Shown here one piece after another: positions 12,956 through 19,036 of a DNA stretch of 19,036 bases (position 1 is its first letter; each line of letters opens with the position of its first letter). This DNA comes from JBKPIY01 sp046730475. Lineage in GTDB: Bacteria > Actinomycetota > Thermoleophilia > Solirubrobacterales > 70-9. Made by a program: the position numbers and the translations under genes. The stretch lies in NCBI GenBank assembly GCA_046730475.1, contig JBKPIY010000074.1, forward strand, positions 1 through 19,036, in the 5' to 3' direction. The notes below the pieces were generated by a model, which had not been told where the DNA came from, searched no databases, and saw only the letters and a list, made by a program, of their open reading frames with translations.

Positions 12956-14299
12956 ATGGAGGGCGAGCGGCTGTTCGAGACCGAGGGCGAGCGGCGGCGG
13001 ACCGGGGTGCCTTTGGAGGAGGCGCCGCTGGCCACCCGGATGCGCCCGCGCGACCTCGACGAGGTCACCGGCCAGGGCCACCTGCTCGAGCCGGGGTCGG
13101 CACTGCGGGTGGCGATCGAGTCGGGCGAGCCCCACTCGGCGATCTTCTACGGGCCGCCCGGGACCGGGAAGACCACCCTGGCGCGGATCATCGCCGCCCG
13201 CGCCCGCGGGGCCTTCGAGGAGCGGTCGGCGGTGAACGCGGGCCGCGCCGAGGTTCGTCAGGTGATCGAGCGCGCCGAGGAGCGCCGCGCCTCCGGGCGG
13301 CCGACGATCTTCTTCCTCGACGAGATCCACCGCTTCAACAAGGCCCAGCAGGACGCGCTCCTGCCGGCGGTCGAGGAGGGGCTGGTCACCCTGATCGGGG
13401 CGACCACCGAGAACCCCTACTTCGAGGTCAACTCGGCGCTCCTGTCGCGCTGCCAGATTTACGAGTTCCGCCCCCTGGAGCCCGGCGAGATCGAGGGGCT
13501 CCTGCGCCGGGCGCTCGCCGACGAGCGAGGGGTGCCCGACCCGCCCCCGGTCGCCGCCGGGGCCCTCGAGATGCTCGCCACCCGCTCCGGCGGCGACGCT
13601 CGGGTGGCGCTCGCGGCGCTGGAGCGGGCGGTGGAGCGCACCCGAGCCGCCGCGGGCGCCGAGGTCGACGTCGCCGCCGTCGAGGACGCCCTCCAGCGCA
13701 AGGCCCTCCTCTACGACCGGGAGGGGGATCGCCACTACGACTACATCTCCGCCTGGATCAAGGCGACCCGCGGCTCCGACGTCGACGCCTCGCTCTACTA
13801 CCTCGCGGTGATGCTCGAGGGCGGCGAGGACCCTCGCTTCATCGCCCGCCGGATGGTGATCCTCGCCTCGGAGGACATCGGCAACGCCGACCCCCAGGCG
13901 CTGGTGATCGCCACCGCCGCGGGCCAGGCGGTCGACCGGGTGGGGCTGCCCGAGTGCGCCCTCAACCTCGCCCAGGCCGCTGCCTACCTCGCGCTGGCGC
14001 CGAAATCGAACGCCTCGGCCCGGGCGCTGTGGAGGGCCTCCGCCCACATCCGCGAGCACGGCGCGGCCGAGCCGCCGCCCTACCTCCAGGACGCCCACTA
14101 CCCCGGCGCCAAGCGGCTCGGGCGGGGGCTCGACTACCGCTATCCGCACGACGAGGCCGGGGGAATCTCCGACCAGCCCCTCGCCCCGGAGGATGCCCGC
14201 GGCGAGCGCTTCTACGAGCCGACCGACCGCGGCTTCGAGGCGGAGCTGCGGAGCCGGATCGAGCGAATCCGGGAGCAGCTCCGGCGGGAAGCCGAATAG
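12956..14299 (+). CDS. rarA: Replication-associated recombination AAA+ ATPase RarA (MgsA)
   Basis: A 447-residue protein of the usual RarA/MgsA/WRNIP1 length. PLATRMRPRDLDEVTGQGHL (24-43) opens the AAA+ module. Walker A is GPPGTGKTT (66-74), Walker B is FFLDEIHRFNKAQQDALL (119-136), and sensor 1 is IGATTENP (147-154). The arginine finger is in ALLSRCQIYEF (161-171) and sensor 2 in SGGDARVALAALE. The C-terminal tetramerisation domain is plain in DRHYDYISAWIKATRGSDVD, EDIGNADPQAL and LYYLAVMLEGGEDPRFIARR. RarA acts on stalled replication forks and single-stranded DNA gaps with SSB in the cytoplasm. It is a single gene, divergent from the TauE gene, with a leaderless-type promoter and 229 bases of non-coding DNA after it. 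Confidence 0.95.
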   Translation: MEGERLFETEGERRRTGVPLEEAPLATRMRPRDLDEVTGQGHLLEPGSALRVAIESGEPHSAIFYGPPGTGKTTLARIIAARARGAFEERSAVNAGRAEVRQVIERAEERRASGRPTIFFLDEIHRFNKAQQDALLPAVEEGLVTLIGATTENPYFEVNSALLSRCQIYEFRPLEPGEIEGLLRRALADERGVPDPPPVAAGALEMLATRSGGDARVALAALERAVERTRAAAGAEVDVAAVEDALQRKALLYDREGDRHYDYISAWIKATRGSDVDASLYYLAVMLEGGEDPRFIARRMVILASEDIGNADPQALVIATAAGQAVDRVGLPECALNLAQAAAYLALAPKSNASARALWRASAHIREHGAAEPPPYLQDAHYPGAKRLGRGLDYRYPHDEAGGISDQPLAPEDARGERFYEPTDRGFEAELRSRIERIREQLRREAE

Positions 14300-14329
14300 G
14301 CCGACTATTCACTACGCAACCTTTCGGGA

Positions 14330-14357
14330 GAGGTCGTGTTTCGGAGGTCGTCTGACG
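14330..14357 (+). repeat. Two tandem imperfect 14-bp repeats in the rarA-ALDH intergenic region
   Basis: GAGGTCGTGTTTCG (14330-14343) is followed directly by GAGGTCGTCTGACG (14344-14357). They agree at 11 of 14 positions, including an identical GAGGTCGT. Direct half-sites of this size resemble operator or iteron-type protein binding sites. The 229-base region 14300-14528 is otherwise non-coding and somewhat less GC-rich than its surroundings. Confidence 0.45.
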
Positions 14358-14386
14358 CTCCGGTATCGGTGCTGGTTCACCGGAGC
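14357..14386. repeat. Perfect 8-bp inverted repeat with competing inner hairpin
   Basis: GCTCCGGT (14357-14364) and ACCGGAGC (14379-14386) form an 8-bp stem with a 14-base loop. An alternative inner stem CGGTG (14367-14371) with CACCG (14378-14382) excludes it. Outer bases TGAC (14353-14356) and GTCA (14393-14396) can also pair. It lies about 100 bases before the -10 box of the aldehyde dehydrogenase, so it is either a DNA operator or part of an unseen RNA. Confidence 0.4.
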
Positions 14387-14483
14387 TGATGCGTCAAAGC
14401 CGGGGAGTGGACAAGGGGAGCCGGGAGCGATGGACTCGCTTCCGGCTGCCGGGGTTGCGGCTGCCCGGGCGGGGCGCCCTCCG

Positions 14484-14489
14484 TAGAAT
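14484..14489 (+). promoter_or_regulatory. Putative -10 box of the aldehyde dehydrogenase gene
   Basis: TAGAAT matches TANNNT. It predicts transcription start near 14496 and a leader of about 33 bases with an SD. No clear -35 is present; CTGCCC (14461-14466) has the right spacing but poor sequence. The predicted start falls on an in-frame TTG (14496). Confidence 0.5.
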
Positions 14490-14512
14490 CGGCCCTTGGC
14501 ACCGAGAGCGAC

Positions 14513-14520
14513 GAGAGGGG
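14513..14520 (+). promoter_or_regulatory. Shine-Dalgarno site that decides the ALDH start
   Basis: GAGAGGGG at 14513-14520 lies 8 bases before ATG 14529 and supports that ATG over the in-frame TTG at 14496. Confidence 0.6.
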
Positions 14521-14528
14521 TCGAGCAG

Positions 14529-16232
14529 ATGGCGGCAACCAGGAAGGGGACGACGTCAGGTCGGGCATCGTCCGACGGGTCTGAGCGCAGCGCCGGCGCC
14601 ACGGGCCGGCCCTCGCGGGCGTCGAGCCAGAAGCCGCGCCGGGCGAGCCGAAGGGCGGGTCGAAAGGCGGCCGAGCTCGAGTCGTTCGACCCCGCCACCG
14701 GCGAGCCGCTCGGGTCGGTCCCCACCTTGGCCCCGGCCAAGGTCGAGGCGGTGGTCGAAGACGTCGCCGAGGTGCAGCCGTTCTGGGCGCAGCTCTCGCT
14801 CGAGGACCGCGCCCGCTACATGCGCCGCGCCGCGGACGTCCTGCTCGATGAGCTCGACGACCTCGCCCGGCTCCTCACCCGCGAGCAGGGAAAGCCGATC
14901 GTCGAGAGCTACACGATGGAGCTCCTGCCGACGATCGACGCGCTGCGCTGGATCGCCGACGCCGGCCCCGAGATCCTCGGCGACGAGAAGATCTCCTTCC
15001 CGCAGCTGATCCTGTTCACCAAGAAGGGGCGGTTCGCCTACGAGCCGATCGGGGTGGTCGGGGTGATCGCGCCCTGGAACTACCCGTGGTCGATCCCGTT
15101 CGGCGAGGTCGCGATCGCCCTGATGGCGGGCAACGGAGTGGTGCTGAAGCCCGCCAGCCTCACCCCGCTGATCGGCGAGCGGATCCGGATGACGTTCGAG
15201 AAGGCGGGCCTCCCCGAGGGCCTGGTGCGCACCGTTCACGGCGGTGGACGAATCGGCGACGCCCTGGTGAAGTCGAGCGCGGGCAAGATCTTCTTCACGG
15301 GATCGGTCGAGGTCGGCCGCACGGTCGGGGTGGAGGCGGCGAAGCGGATGAAGGGGTCGGTGCTCGAGCTCGGGGGCAAGGACCCTCAGATCGTCTGTGC
15401 CGACGCCGACCTCGCGAACGCGGTCTCCGGCGCAGTCTGGGGAGGGTTCGCCAACGCCGGCCAGACCTGCTCGGGGATCGAGCGCGTCTACGTCGTCGAC
15501 GATGTCGCCGACCGCTTCATCGAAGGCGTGGTTCGGGAGACCGAGCGGCTGACGGTGGGCGATCCGGGCGAGTGGACCACCGAGGTCGGGCCGATGGTCT
15601 CCGGCGAGCAGGCCGACCTGGTCACCGAGCTGGTCGACGACGCGATCGGCGCAGGCGCCGAGCGCCTCACCGGGGGGCCGGTGAAGGTGACGGGGATGGA
15701 GGGCCGCTTCATCGCCCCCACCGTGCTCACCGGGGTGACGCACGAGATGCGGATCATGAGGGAGGAGATCTTCGGCCCGGTGGTGCCGATCATCCGGGTC
15801 AAGGACGAGGCGGAGGCGGTCCGCCTCGCGAACGACTCCCGGTTCGGACTCGGCGCATCCGTGTGGACGAGGGACCGCGCCAAGGGCGAGCGGATCGCCC
15901 GCCAGATCCAGGCGGGAATGGTGTGGGTGAACGACCACTCCTACTCGCACGGCGCCTGCCAGTGCTCGTGGGGCGGCGTCAAGGACTCCGGGCTCGGCCG
16001 CTCGCACTCGAAGTTCGGCTTCTACGAGTGCGTGAACATCAAGCTGATCACCTGGGAGCCGGGCCGAACCCGCGACTTCTGGTGGCAGCCCTACGACCGG
16101 ACCCTGGGGGACGCGGTCCGCTCCTCGGCGAGGCTGCTCTACGGCCGCAACGGCACCCGGATGAAGGCGCTCCGGGAGGGAATCCGCCCGCTGCTGACGG
16201 TCACCCGGCGGACGATGCGGAAGGGCCGGTAG
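14529..16232 (+). CDS. NAD(P)-dependent aldehyde dehydrogenase with N- and C-terminal extensions
   Basis: A 567-residue member of the ALDH superfamily. Core motifs: IAPWNYPWSIPF (180-191, Asn184), VLKPAS (205-210, Lys207 for cofactor), FFTGSVEVGRTVG (255-267), LELGGKDP (279-286, catalytic Glu280), FANAGQTCSGIERVYV (307-322, catalytic Cys314) and REEIFGPVVPI (NAD site). These enzymes oxidise aldehydes to acids; the exact substrate is not visible. The first about 48 residues are Arg/Ser/Thr-rich low-complexity sequence, and about 60 residues after GFYECVNIKLITW form a basic tail (DFWWQPYDRTLGDAVRSSAR, then GIRPLLTVTRRTMRKGR). Standard ALDHs have about 480-500 residues, so both ends are extra. 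The ATG at 14529 has a good SD; a TTG at 14496 would add 11 residues. It is transcribed alone and converges on the murein endopeptidase gene. Confidence 0.9.
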   Translation: MAATRKGTTSGRASSDGSERSAGATGRPSRASSQKPRRASRRAGRKAAELESFDPATGEPLGSVPTLAPAKVEAVVEDVAEVQPFWAQLSLEDRARYMRRAADVLLDELDDLARLLTREQGKPIVESYTMELLPTIDALRWIADAGPEILGDEKISFPQLILFTKKGRFAYEPIGVVGVIAPWNYPWSIPFGEVAIALMAGNGVVLKPASLTPLIGERIRMTFEKAGLPEGLVRTVHGGGRIGDALVKSSAGKIFFTGSVEVGRTVGVEAAKRMKGSVLELGGKDPQIVCADADLANAVSGAVWGGFANAGQTCSGIERVYVVDDVADRFIEGVVRETERLTVGDPGEWTTEVGPMVSGEQADLVTELVDDAIGAGAERLTGGPVKVTGMEGRFIAPTVLTGVTHEMRIMREEIFGPVVPIIRVKDEAEAVRLANDSRFGLGASVWTRDRAKGERIARQIQAGMVWVNDHSYSHGACQCSWGGVKDSGLGRSHSKFGFYECVNIKLITWEPGRTRDFWWQPYDRTLGDAVRSSARLLYGRNGTRMKALREGIRPLLTVTRRTMRKGR

Positions 16233-16257
16233 CCGCCCCGGGCGGCGGCCCGGGCGG
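16233..16257. terminator. Possible bidirectional terminator hairpin
   Basis: CCCGGGC (16237-16243) pairs perfectly with GCCCGGG (16248-16254) around a 4-base loop. CCG (16233-16235) with CGG (16255-16257) adds three pairs beyond one bulged C. The hairpin nearly fills the 31 bases between two convergent stop codons. No T-run follows in either direction. Confidence 0.45.
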
Positions 16258-16263
16258 GGGAGC

Positions 16264-16968
16264 TCAGAAGCGGGGCGCCTCGGGCGCGCCCAGCCGCTTC
16301 GGGAAGCGGACGTGCATGTGGTCGTCGTGCTCGGGAAGCACCCCGACCACGCCCCGCGGTCCGACCAGGCCGGTGTGGGGCCCGACGAAGATGGGGCGTG
16401 CCCCGGCGCGGACGAAGCGGTTCAACAGGTCCTGGGCCAGCGGCCGGTCGATCTGATCGGGACGGGAGGCCCTCACCTCACGGCCGTCCAGCCTCGGGTA
16501 GAGGACATCGACGTCGAGGCCGTTCTGGTGGGAGGCGTGGCCGAGCCCGCCGAAGCGGCGGCCGAAGTCGCCCCCGTGGGTGCGGCTGAGGTCGGCGACG
16601 CCGACCCGCGGCGCGTCCGGATGGGCCGCCCGGTACCGGGCCACCACCCCGAGGAGGATCCGGATCGTTCCGTCGCAGCCCCAGCGCCGCCACGGCCGGT
16701 TCGGCGAGCTGGAGAGGCCCCAGTCCCAGGTGAAGAAGTCGGGGCCCTCGGCGGGGAGCTGGACCCCGAGGAGGAGCCTGCCGTCCCAGGGCTTTCCGAC
16801 CGGGATCGACGGGTGCCACTCGATCCCGCTCGGGTCGAGGGGCACCGAGGTGGTGCTGGTGGACGAGTCCGACTGGGCGAGGGCTCCGGCGCCGATCAGC
16901 GATCCCGAGGCGACGCAGGTCGCGGCCGCGAGCGCAACCGCCAATCGGCGTCGAGTCTCACCCCGCAT
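16264..16968 (-). CDS. Secreted penicillin-insensitive murein endopeptidase-like protein (M74/LAS type)
   Basis: A 234-residue protein. Residues about 5-32 form a signal peptide (RRRLAVALAAATCVASG... ending GALAQ), followed by a Ser/Thr linker (SDSSTSTTS). The LAS metallopeptidase site is clear: GGLGHASHQNGLDVDVLYPR (140-159, with His144, His147 and Asp154) and EHDDHMHVRFP (213-223, with His217 and His219). This is the MepA pattern. MepA cuts D-alanyl-meso-diaminopimelyl cross-links in peptidoglycan; bond specificity here is inferred. WDWGLSSSPNRPWRRWGCD (81-99) is a plausible substrate-side segment. The ATG at 16968 is chosen because it opens the signal peptide and lies 7 bases after a TACCAT box. 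The longer upstream frame runs antisense through ccmA. It is divergent from ccmA and convergent to the ALDH gene. Confidence 0.85.
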   Translation of the reverse strand: MRGETRRRLAVALAAATCVASGSLIGAGALAQSDSSTSTTSVPLDPSGIEWHPSIPVGKPWDGRLLLGVQLPAEGPDFFTWDWGLSSSPNRPWRRWGCDGTIRILLGVVARYRAAHPDAPRVGVADLSRTHGGDFGRRFGGLGHASHQNGLDVDVLYPRLDGREVRASRPDQIDRPLAQDLLNRFVRAGARPIFVGPHTGLVGPRGVVGVLPEHDDHMHVRFPKRLGAPEAPRF

Positions 16969-16975
16969 CCACCCG

Positions 16976-16981
16976 ATGGTA
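16976..16981 (-). promoter_or_regulatory. Putative -10 box of the murein endopeptidase gene
   Basis: TACCAT on the minus strand (16981 to 16976) matches TANNNT and ends 7 bases before ATG 16968. It lies in the 75-base divergent region shared with ccmA. No -35 was recognised. Confidence 0.4.
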
Positions 16982-17006
16982 GGCCGCGGCCCGAGCGGCC
17001 TCGATC

Positions 17007-17037
17007 TTGCCGGGAAGGGGTGGCCTGCCGCTAGCCT
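17007..17037 (+). promoter_or_regulatory. Putative promoter of ccmABC
   Basis: TTGCCG (17007-17012) and TAGCCT (17032-17037) are 19 bases apart. The -10 ends 6 bases before GTG 17044, so a leaderless mRNA is expected, and no SD is seen. Confidence 0.45.
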
Positions 17038-17043
17038 CGCCGC

Positions 17044-17670
17044 GTGAGTGAAGGGACGCCGGCGATCGAGCTGAGCGAGCTGCGACGCGACTTCGGCGAG
17101 AGGACCGCGCTGCCGCGAATCAGCCTCCGCCTGGAGCGCGGGCAGACGCTCGCCGTGACCGGCCCCAACGGGTCGGGCAAGACGACCCTCCTGCGTATCC
17201 TCGCCGGGCTTCTGCGCCCGAGCGGCGGCGAGGCGCGGGTCCTCGGCTGCCTGCTTCCCTCCGAGACCTGGCGGCTTCGCGGCCGGGTCGGCTACCTGGG
17301 CCACGACCCGCTTCTGTATCGCGACCTCACCTCCCGGGAGAACCTCCGCTTCGCCGCCCGGCTCCACGGCCTCGCCCGCGAGGCGGCCGAGGCGCGGATC
17401 GAGGCGCTGCTGGCGGGCGTGGGGATGGAGCGTCGCGGAGATGACCGGGTGGCGGAGCTGTCCGCGGGGATGGCCCAGCGAATCGCGATCTGCCAGGCGC
17501 TTCTGCACGAGCCGGAGCTGCTCCTCCTCGACGAGCCCGAGGCCCACCTCGACGCCTCGGCCCGAGAGACTGCCGAAAGCCTGCTCGGCGCCGACGGGCG
17601 GACCCGGGTGATCGCCAGCCACGACCGCGAGATCGCCGCCCGGTCGGACGCCGTGCTCGAGCTGGGATGA
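17044..17670 (+). CDS. ccmA: Heme exporter ATP-binding protein CcmA
   Basis: A 208-residue ABC ATPase of CcmA length. Walker A is GPNGSGKTT (40-48). The Q-loop region reads GYLGHDPLLYRDLTSRENL (83-101), with the GH-type sequence typical of CcmA. The signature is LSAGMAQR (139-146) instead of LSGGQ. Walker B is LLLLDEPEAHLDASAR (159-174), and the H-loop is ASHDREI (191-197, His193). Together with CcmB it powers release of heme-loaded CcmE from CcmC in System I cytochrome c maturation, on the cytoplasmic side of the membrane. It starts with GTG directly after a promoter and is followed by ccmB after 7 bases. The LSAGM signature is a mild deviation also seen in CcmA proteins. The assignment is helped by the ccmB and ccmC neighbours. 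Confidence 0.92.
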   Translation: MSEGTPAIELSELRRDFGERTALPRISLRLERGQTLAVTGPNGSGKTTLLRILAGLLRPSGGEARVLGCLLPSETWRLRGRVGYLGHDPLLYRDLTSRENLRFAARLHGLAREAAEARIEALLAGVGMERRGDDRVAELSAGMAQRIAICQALLHEPELLLLDEPEAHLDASARETAESLLGADGRTRVIASHDREIAARSDAVLELG

Positions 17671-17677
17671 CGCCTCC

Positions 17678-18346
17678 GTGACGCCGTTCCTCGCCATCCT
17701 CGCCAAGGACCTCCGGGTGGAGCTGCGCACGCTTCGCTCGCTGCCGGCGATGGCGCTGTTCGCGACCTCGGTGTTCATCGCCTTTCGCTACGCGCTCGGC
17801 CGCACCAGCCTCGAGGGCGACCTTGCCGCGGGGGTGCTGATGACCACCCTGCTGTTCTCGGCCCTGCTTGCGATCAACCGGCTCTTTCTCACCGAGCGCG
17901 AGGAGGGCGGCTTCGATCTGATCCGGCTGGCGCCGATCGACCGCACCGCGCTCTTCTTCGCCAAGGCCGCCTCGCTCGTCGTCTACCTGATCGCGGTCGA
18001 GGTGGTGGCGGTCCCGCTGTTCGCCCTCTTCTTTCTCGACTCGGCCGCCGGGCTCGCCCCTCTGGTCCCGGTCCTCCTCCTGGCCGACGCCGGTCTCGCC
18101 GCCACCGGCGCCCTCGTCTCGACCGTGGCGACGATGTCGAGCGCCCGCGATTTGCTCGCGCCGCTGATCCTCCTGCCGCTGCTGATCCCGCTGGTGATCG
18201 CGGCGGCCGAGGCGGCCAAGCCGCTGCTCGAGGCAGGGGGCCCCGGGTACCACCGGTTCGGGACCTGGCTGGCGGTGCTCGGCCTCTACGATTTGGTCTT
18301 CCTGGCGATCGGCTACGCCGTGTTCGATTTCCTGCTCGAGGACTAG
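17678..18346 (+). CDS. ccmB: Heme exporter membrane protein CcmB
   Basis: A 222-residue membrane protein of the usual CcmB length with six hydrophobic segments (about 22-38, 48-70, 95-120, 128-150, 160-178, 198-218). Typical marks are the N-terminal LAKDLRVELRT (8-18), the loop FLTEREEGGFDLIRLAPIDR (70-89) and STVATMSSARDLLAPLILLP (148-167). It forms the ABC complex with CcmA and docks CcmC. The GTG at 17678 lies 7 bases after the ccmA stop. An ATG overlapping that stop (17667) runs into a stop within five codons and is not the start. ccmC follows after 28 bases. Confidence 0.92.
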   Translation: MTPFLAILAKDLRVELRTLRSLPAMALFATSVFIAFRYALGRTSLEGDLAAGVLMTTLLFSALLAINRLFLTEREEGGFDLIRLAPIDRTALFFAKAASLVVYLIAVEVVAVPLFALFFLDSAAGLAPLVPVLLLADAGLAATGALVSTVATMSSARDLLAPLILLPLLIPLVIAAAEAAKPLLEAGGPGYHRFGTWLAVLGLYDLVFLAIGYAVFDFLLED

Positions 18347-18374
18347 CGGGCCGGCCGCCGGGATCCCGACAGCG

Positions 18375-19036
18375 ATGAGAGCGCCGAGCCTCCGGACATT
18401 CGCGATCGCCACCGTGGCGGCCATCGTCGCCGGCTACGCCCTGGTCTTCTTCTACGCCCCCAACGACGCCGATCAGGGCTTCATCCAGAAGATCTTCTAC
18501 CTCCACGTCCCGCTTGCCGCCTGCGCCCTGGTCGGGTTCATCGTCGCCGCCGTCCACGCGATCCGCCACCTGCGCACGCGCGATCCCGTCCACGACGCCC
18601 GCTCCTACGTCTCCATCCACGTCTCGGTGATCTTCGGCCTCGGCGTGCTGATCACCGGGGCGATCTGGGCGCGCGCCTCCTGGGGGGTGTGGTGGGAGTG
18701 GCATGAGCCGACCCTGGTCAGCTTCCTGATCGTGTTCCTGCTCTACGCGACCTACTACCCGCTCCGCTATGCGATCGAGGACCGCGACCGCCAGGCCCGC
18801 TACGCGTCGGTGTTCGCGATCACTGCCGGCGCCTTCGTCCCTCTCAACTTCCTCGCCGTCCGCCTCGCCGAGCCTCTGGTCCACCCCCGCACCTTCTCCT
18901 CGGCCGGGGGGTTGCCCGGCTCGATGCTGTTCGCGTTCCTCGTCTGCCTGGGGGCGATGGCGATGCTGTGGACCACCCTGGTGTGGTTCGAGCTGAGCGC
19001 GAAGGCGACCTCCGCGGATCTTTCGCGGCGATCAGC
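18375..19036 (+). CDS. ccmC: Heme-handling protein CcmC (3' end outside window)
   Basis: The frame runs from ATG 18375 to the window end without a stop, giving 220 residues of a protein normally about 230-250 long. Six membrane segments can be traced (about 8-27, 45-64, 82-98, 113-130, 144-163, 183-205). The heme-ligand histidines of the family appear at KIFYLHVPLA (His44) and LAEPLVHPRTF (His170). The tryptophan-rich heme motif reads WGVWWEWHEPTLVS (103-116). The usual form is WGxWWxWD, so His110 stands where Asp is expected. CcmC binds heme on the outer side of the membrane and passes it to CcmE. A ccmE or further cytochrome c genes would be expected just downstream but cannot be seen. Confidence 0.9.
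   Translation, partial: MRAPSLRTFAIATVAAIVAGYALVFFYAPNDADQGFIQKIFYLHVPLAACALVGFIVAAVHAIRHLRTRDPVHDARSYVSIHVSVIFGLGVLITGAIWARASWGVWWEWHEPTLVSFLIVFLLYATYYPLRYAIEDRDRQARYASVFAITAGAFVPLNFLAVRLAEPLVHPRTFSSAGGLPGSMLFAFLVCLGAMAMLWTTLVWFELSAKATSADLSRRS

Noticed and set aside
12521..14149. 542-codon minus-strand frame opposite rarA
   Set aside because: It is an antisense shadow; RarA on the plus strand is complete from Walker A to the tetramer domain.
14357..14386. tRNA-like signature (acceptor-like GCTCCGG/CCGGAGC with GGTTCA between)
   Set aside because: Only about 30 bases lie within the arms. No D-arm, anticodon arm or proper T-stem can be formed.
14556..16007. 483-codon minus-strand frame opposite the aldehyde dehydrogenase
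   Set aside because: It is an antisense shadow; all ALDH catalytic motifs lie on the plus strand.
16969..17778. N-terminal extension of the murein endopeptidase by 270 codons
   Set aside because: It runs antisense through ccmA. The signal peptide at 16968 marks the true N-terminus.

Overview
This window is very GC-rich and densely packed, with GTG and TTG starts, short overlaps between genes and no rRNA, tRNA, CRISPR or mobile-element signature. Gene content and protein style (SpoIID/LytB-domain protein, BtrH-type protein, divergent DUF1385, methylmalonyl-CoA epimerase, CcmABC) suggest an actinobacterial chromosome, most likely class Thermoleophilia (Solirubrobacterales or relatives). The taxon is inferred from style, not from a marker gene. 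It reads as ordinary core and housekeeping chromosome.

Left part (1-6292). The end of an SRPBCC-like protein is followed by a secreted SpoIID/LytB-domain protein. Converging on it is a minus-strand run of five genes: PAP2 phosphatase, ychF, an MTAP/PNP-family phosphorylase, the MTA/SAH deaminase mtaD and an AttH/CrtC-like protein. Starts and stops overlap at PAP2/ychF and at phosphorylase/mtaD. The phosphorylase and deaminase together look like a 5'-methylthioadenosine salvage module.

Middle part (6293-12864). Divergent from PAP2 is a two-gene plus-strand unit: a polytopic membrane protein and a BtrH_N/DUF4872 protein, joined by an ATGA overlap. It converges on a second minus-strand run, in order of transcription: TauE/SafE permease, M20 metallopeptidase, DUF1385 protein, methylmalonyl-CoA epimerase, a 77-residue unknown and a membrane-anchored methyltransferase.

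Right part (12865-19036). rarA is followed by a 229-bp intergenic region with short repeats and a clear -10 box, then a long aldehyde dehydrogenase. Convergent to that is a secreted M74-like murein endopeptidase. Divergent from the endopeptidase is ccmA-ccmB-ccmC (heme handling for cytochrome c maturation, System I type). ccmC runs off the window.

The most consistent non-coding signal is a TANNNT-like -10 box placed 6-9 bases before many first-gene start codons, which points to leaderless transcripts. No clearly new multi-gene system is visible. The items most worth checking are the membrane protein/BtrH pair, the order of the SpoIID motifs, the His in the CcmC tryptophan-rich motif, and the repeat-bearing leader of the aldehyde dehydrogenase.
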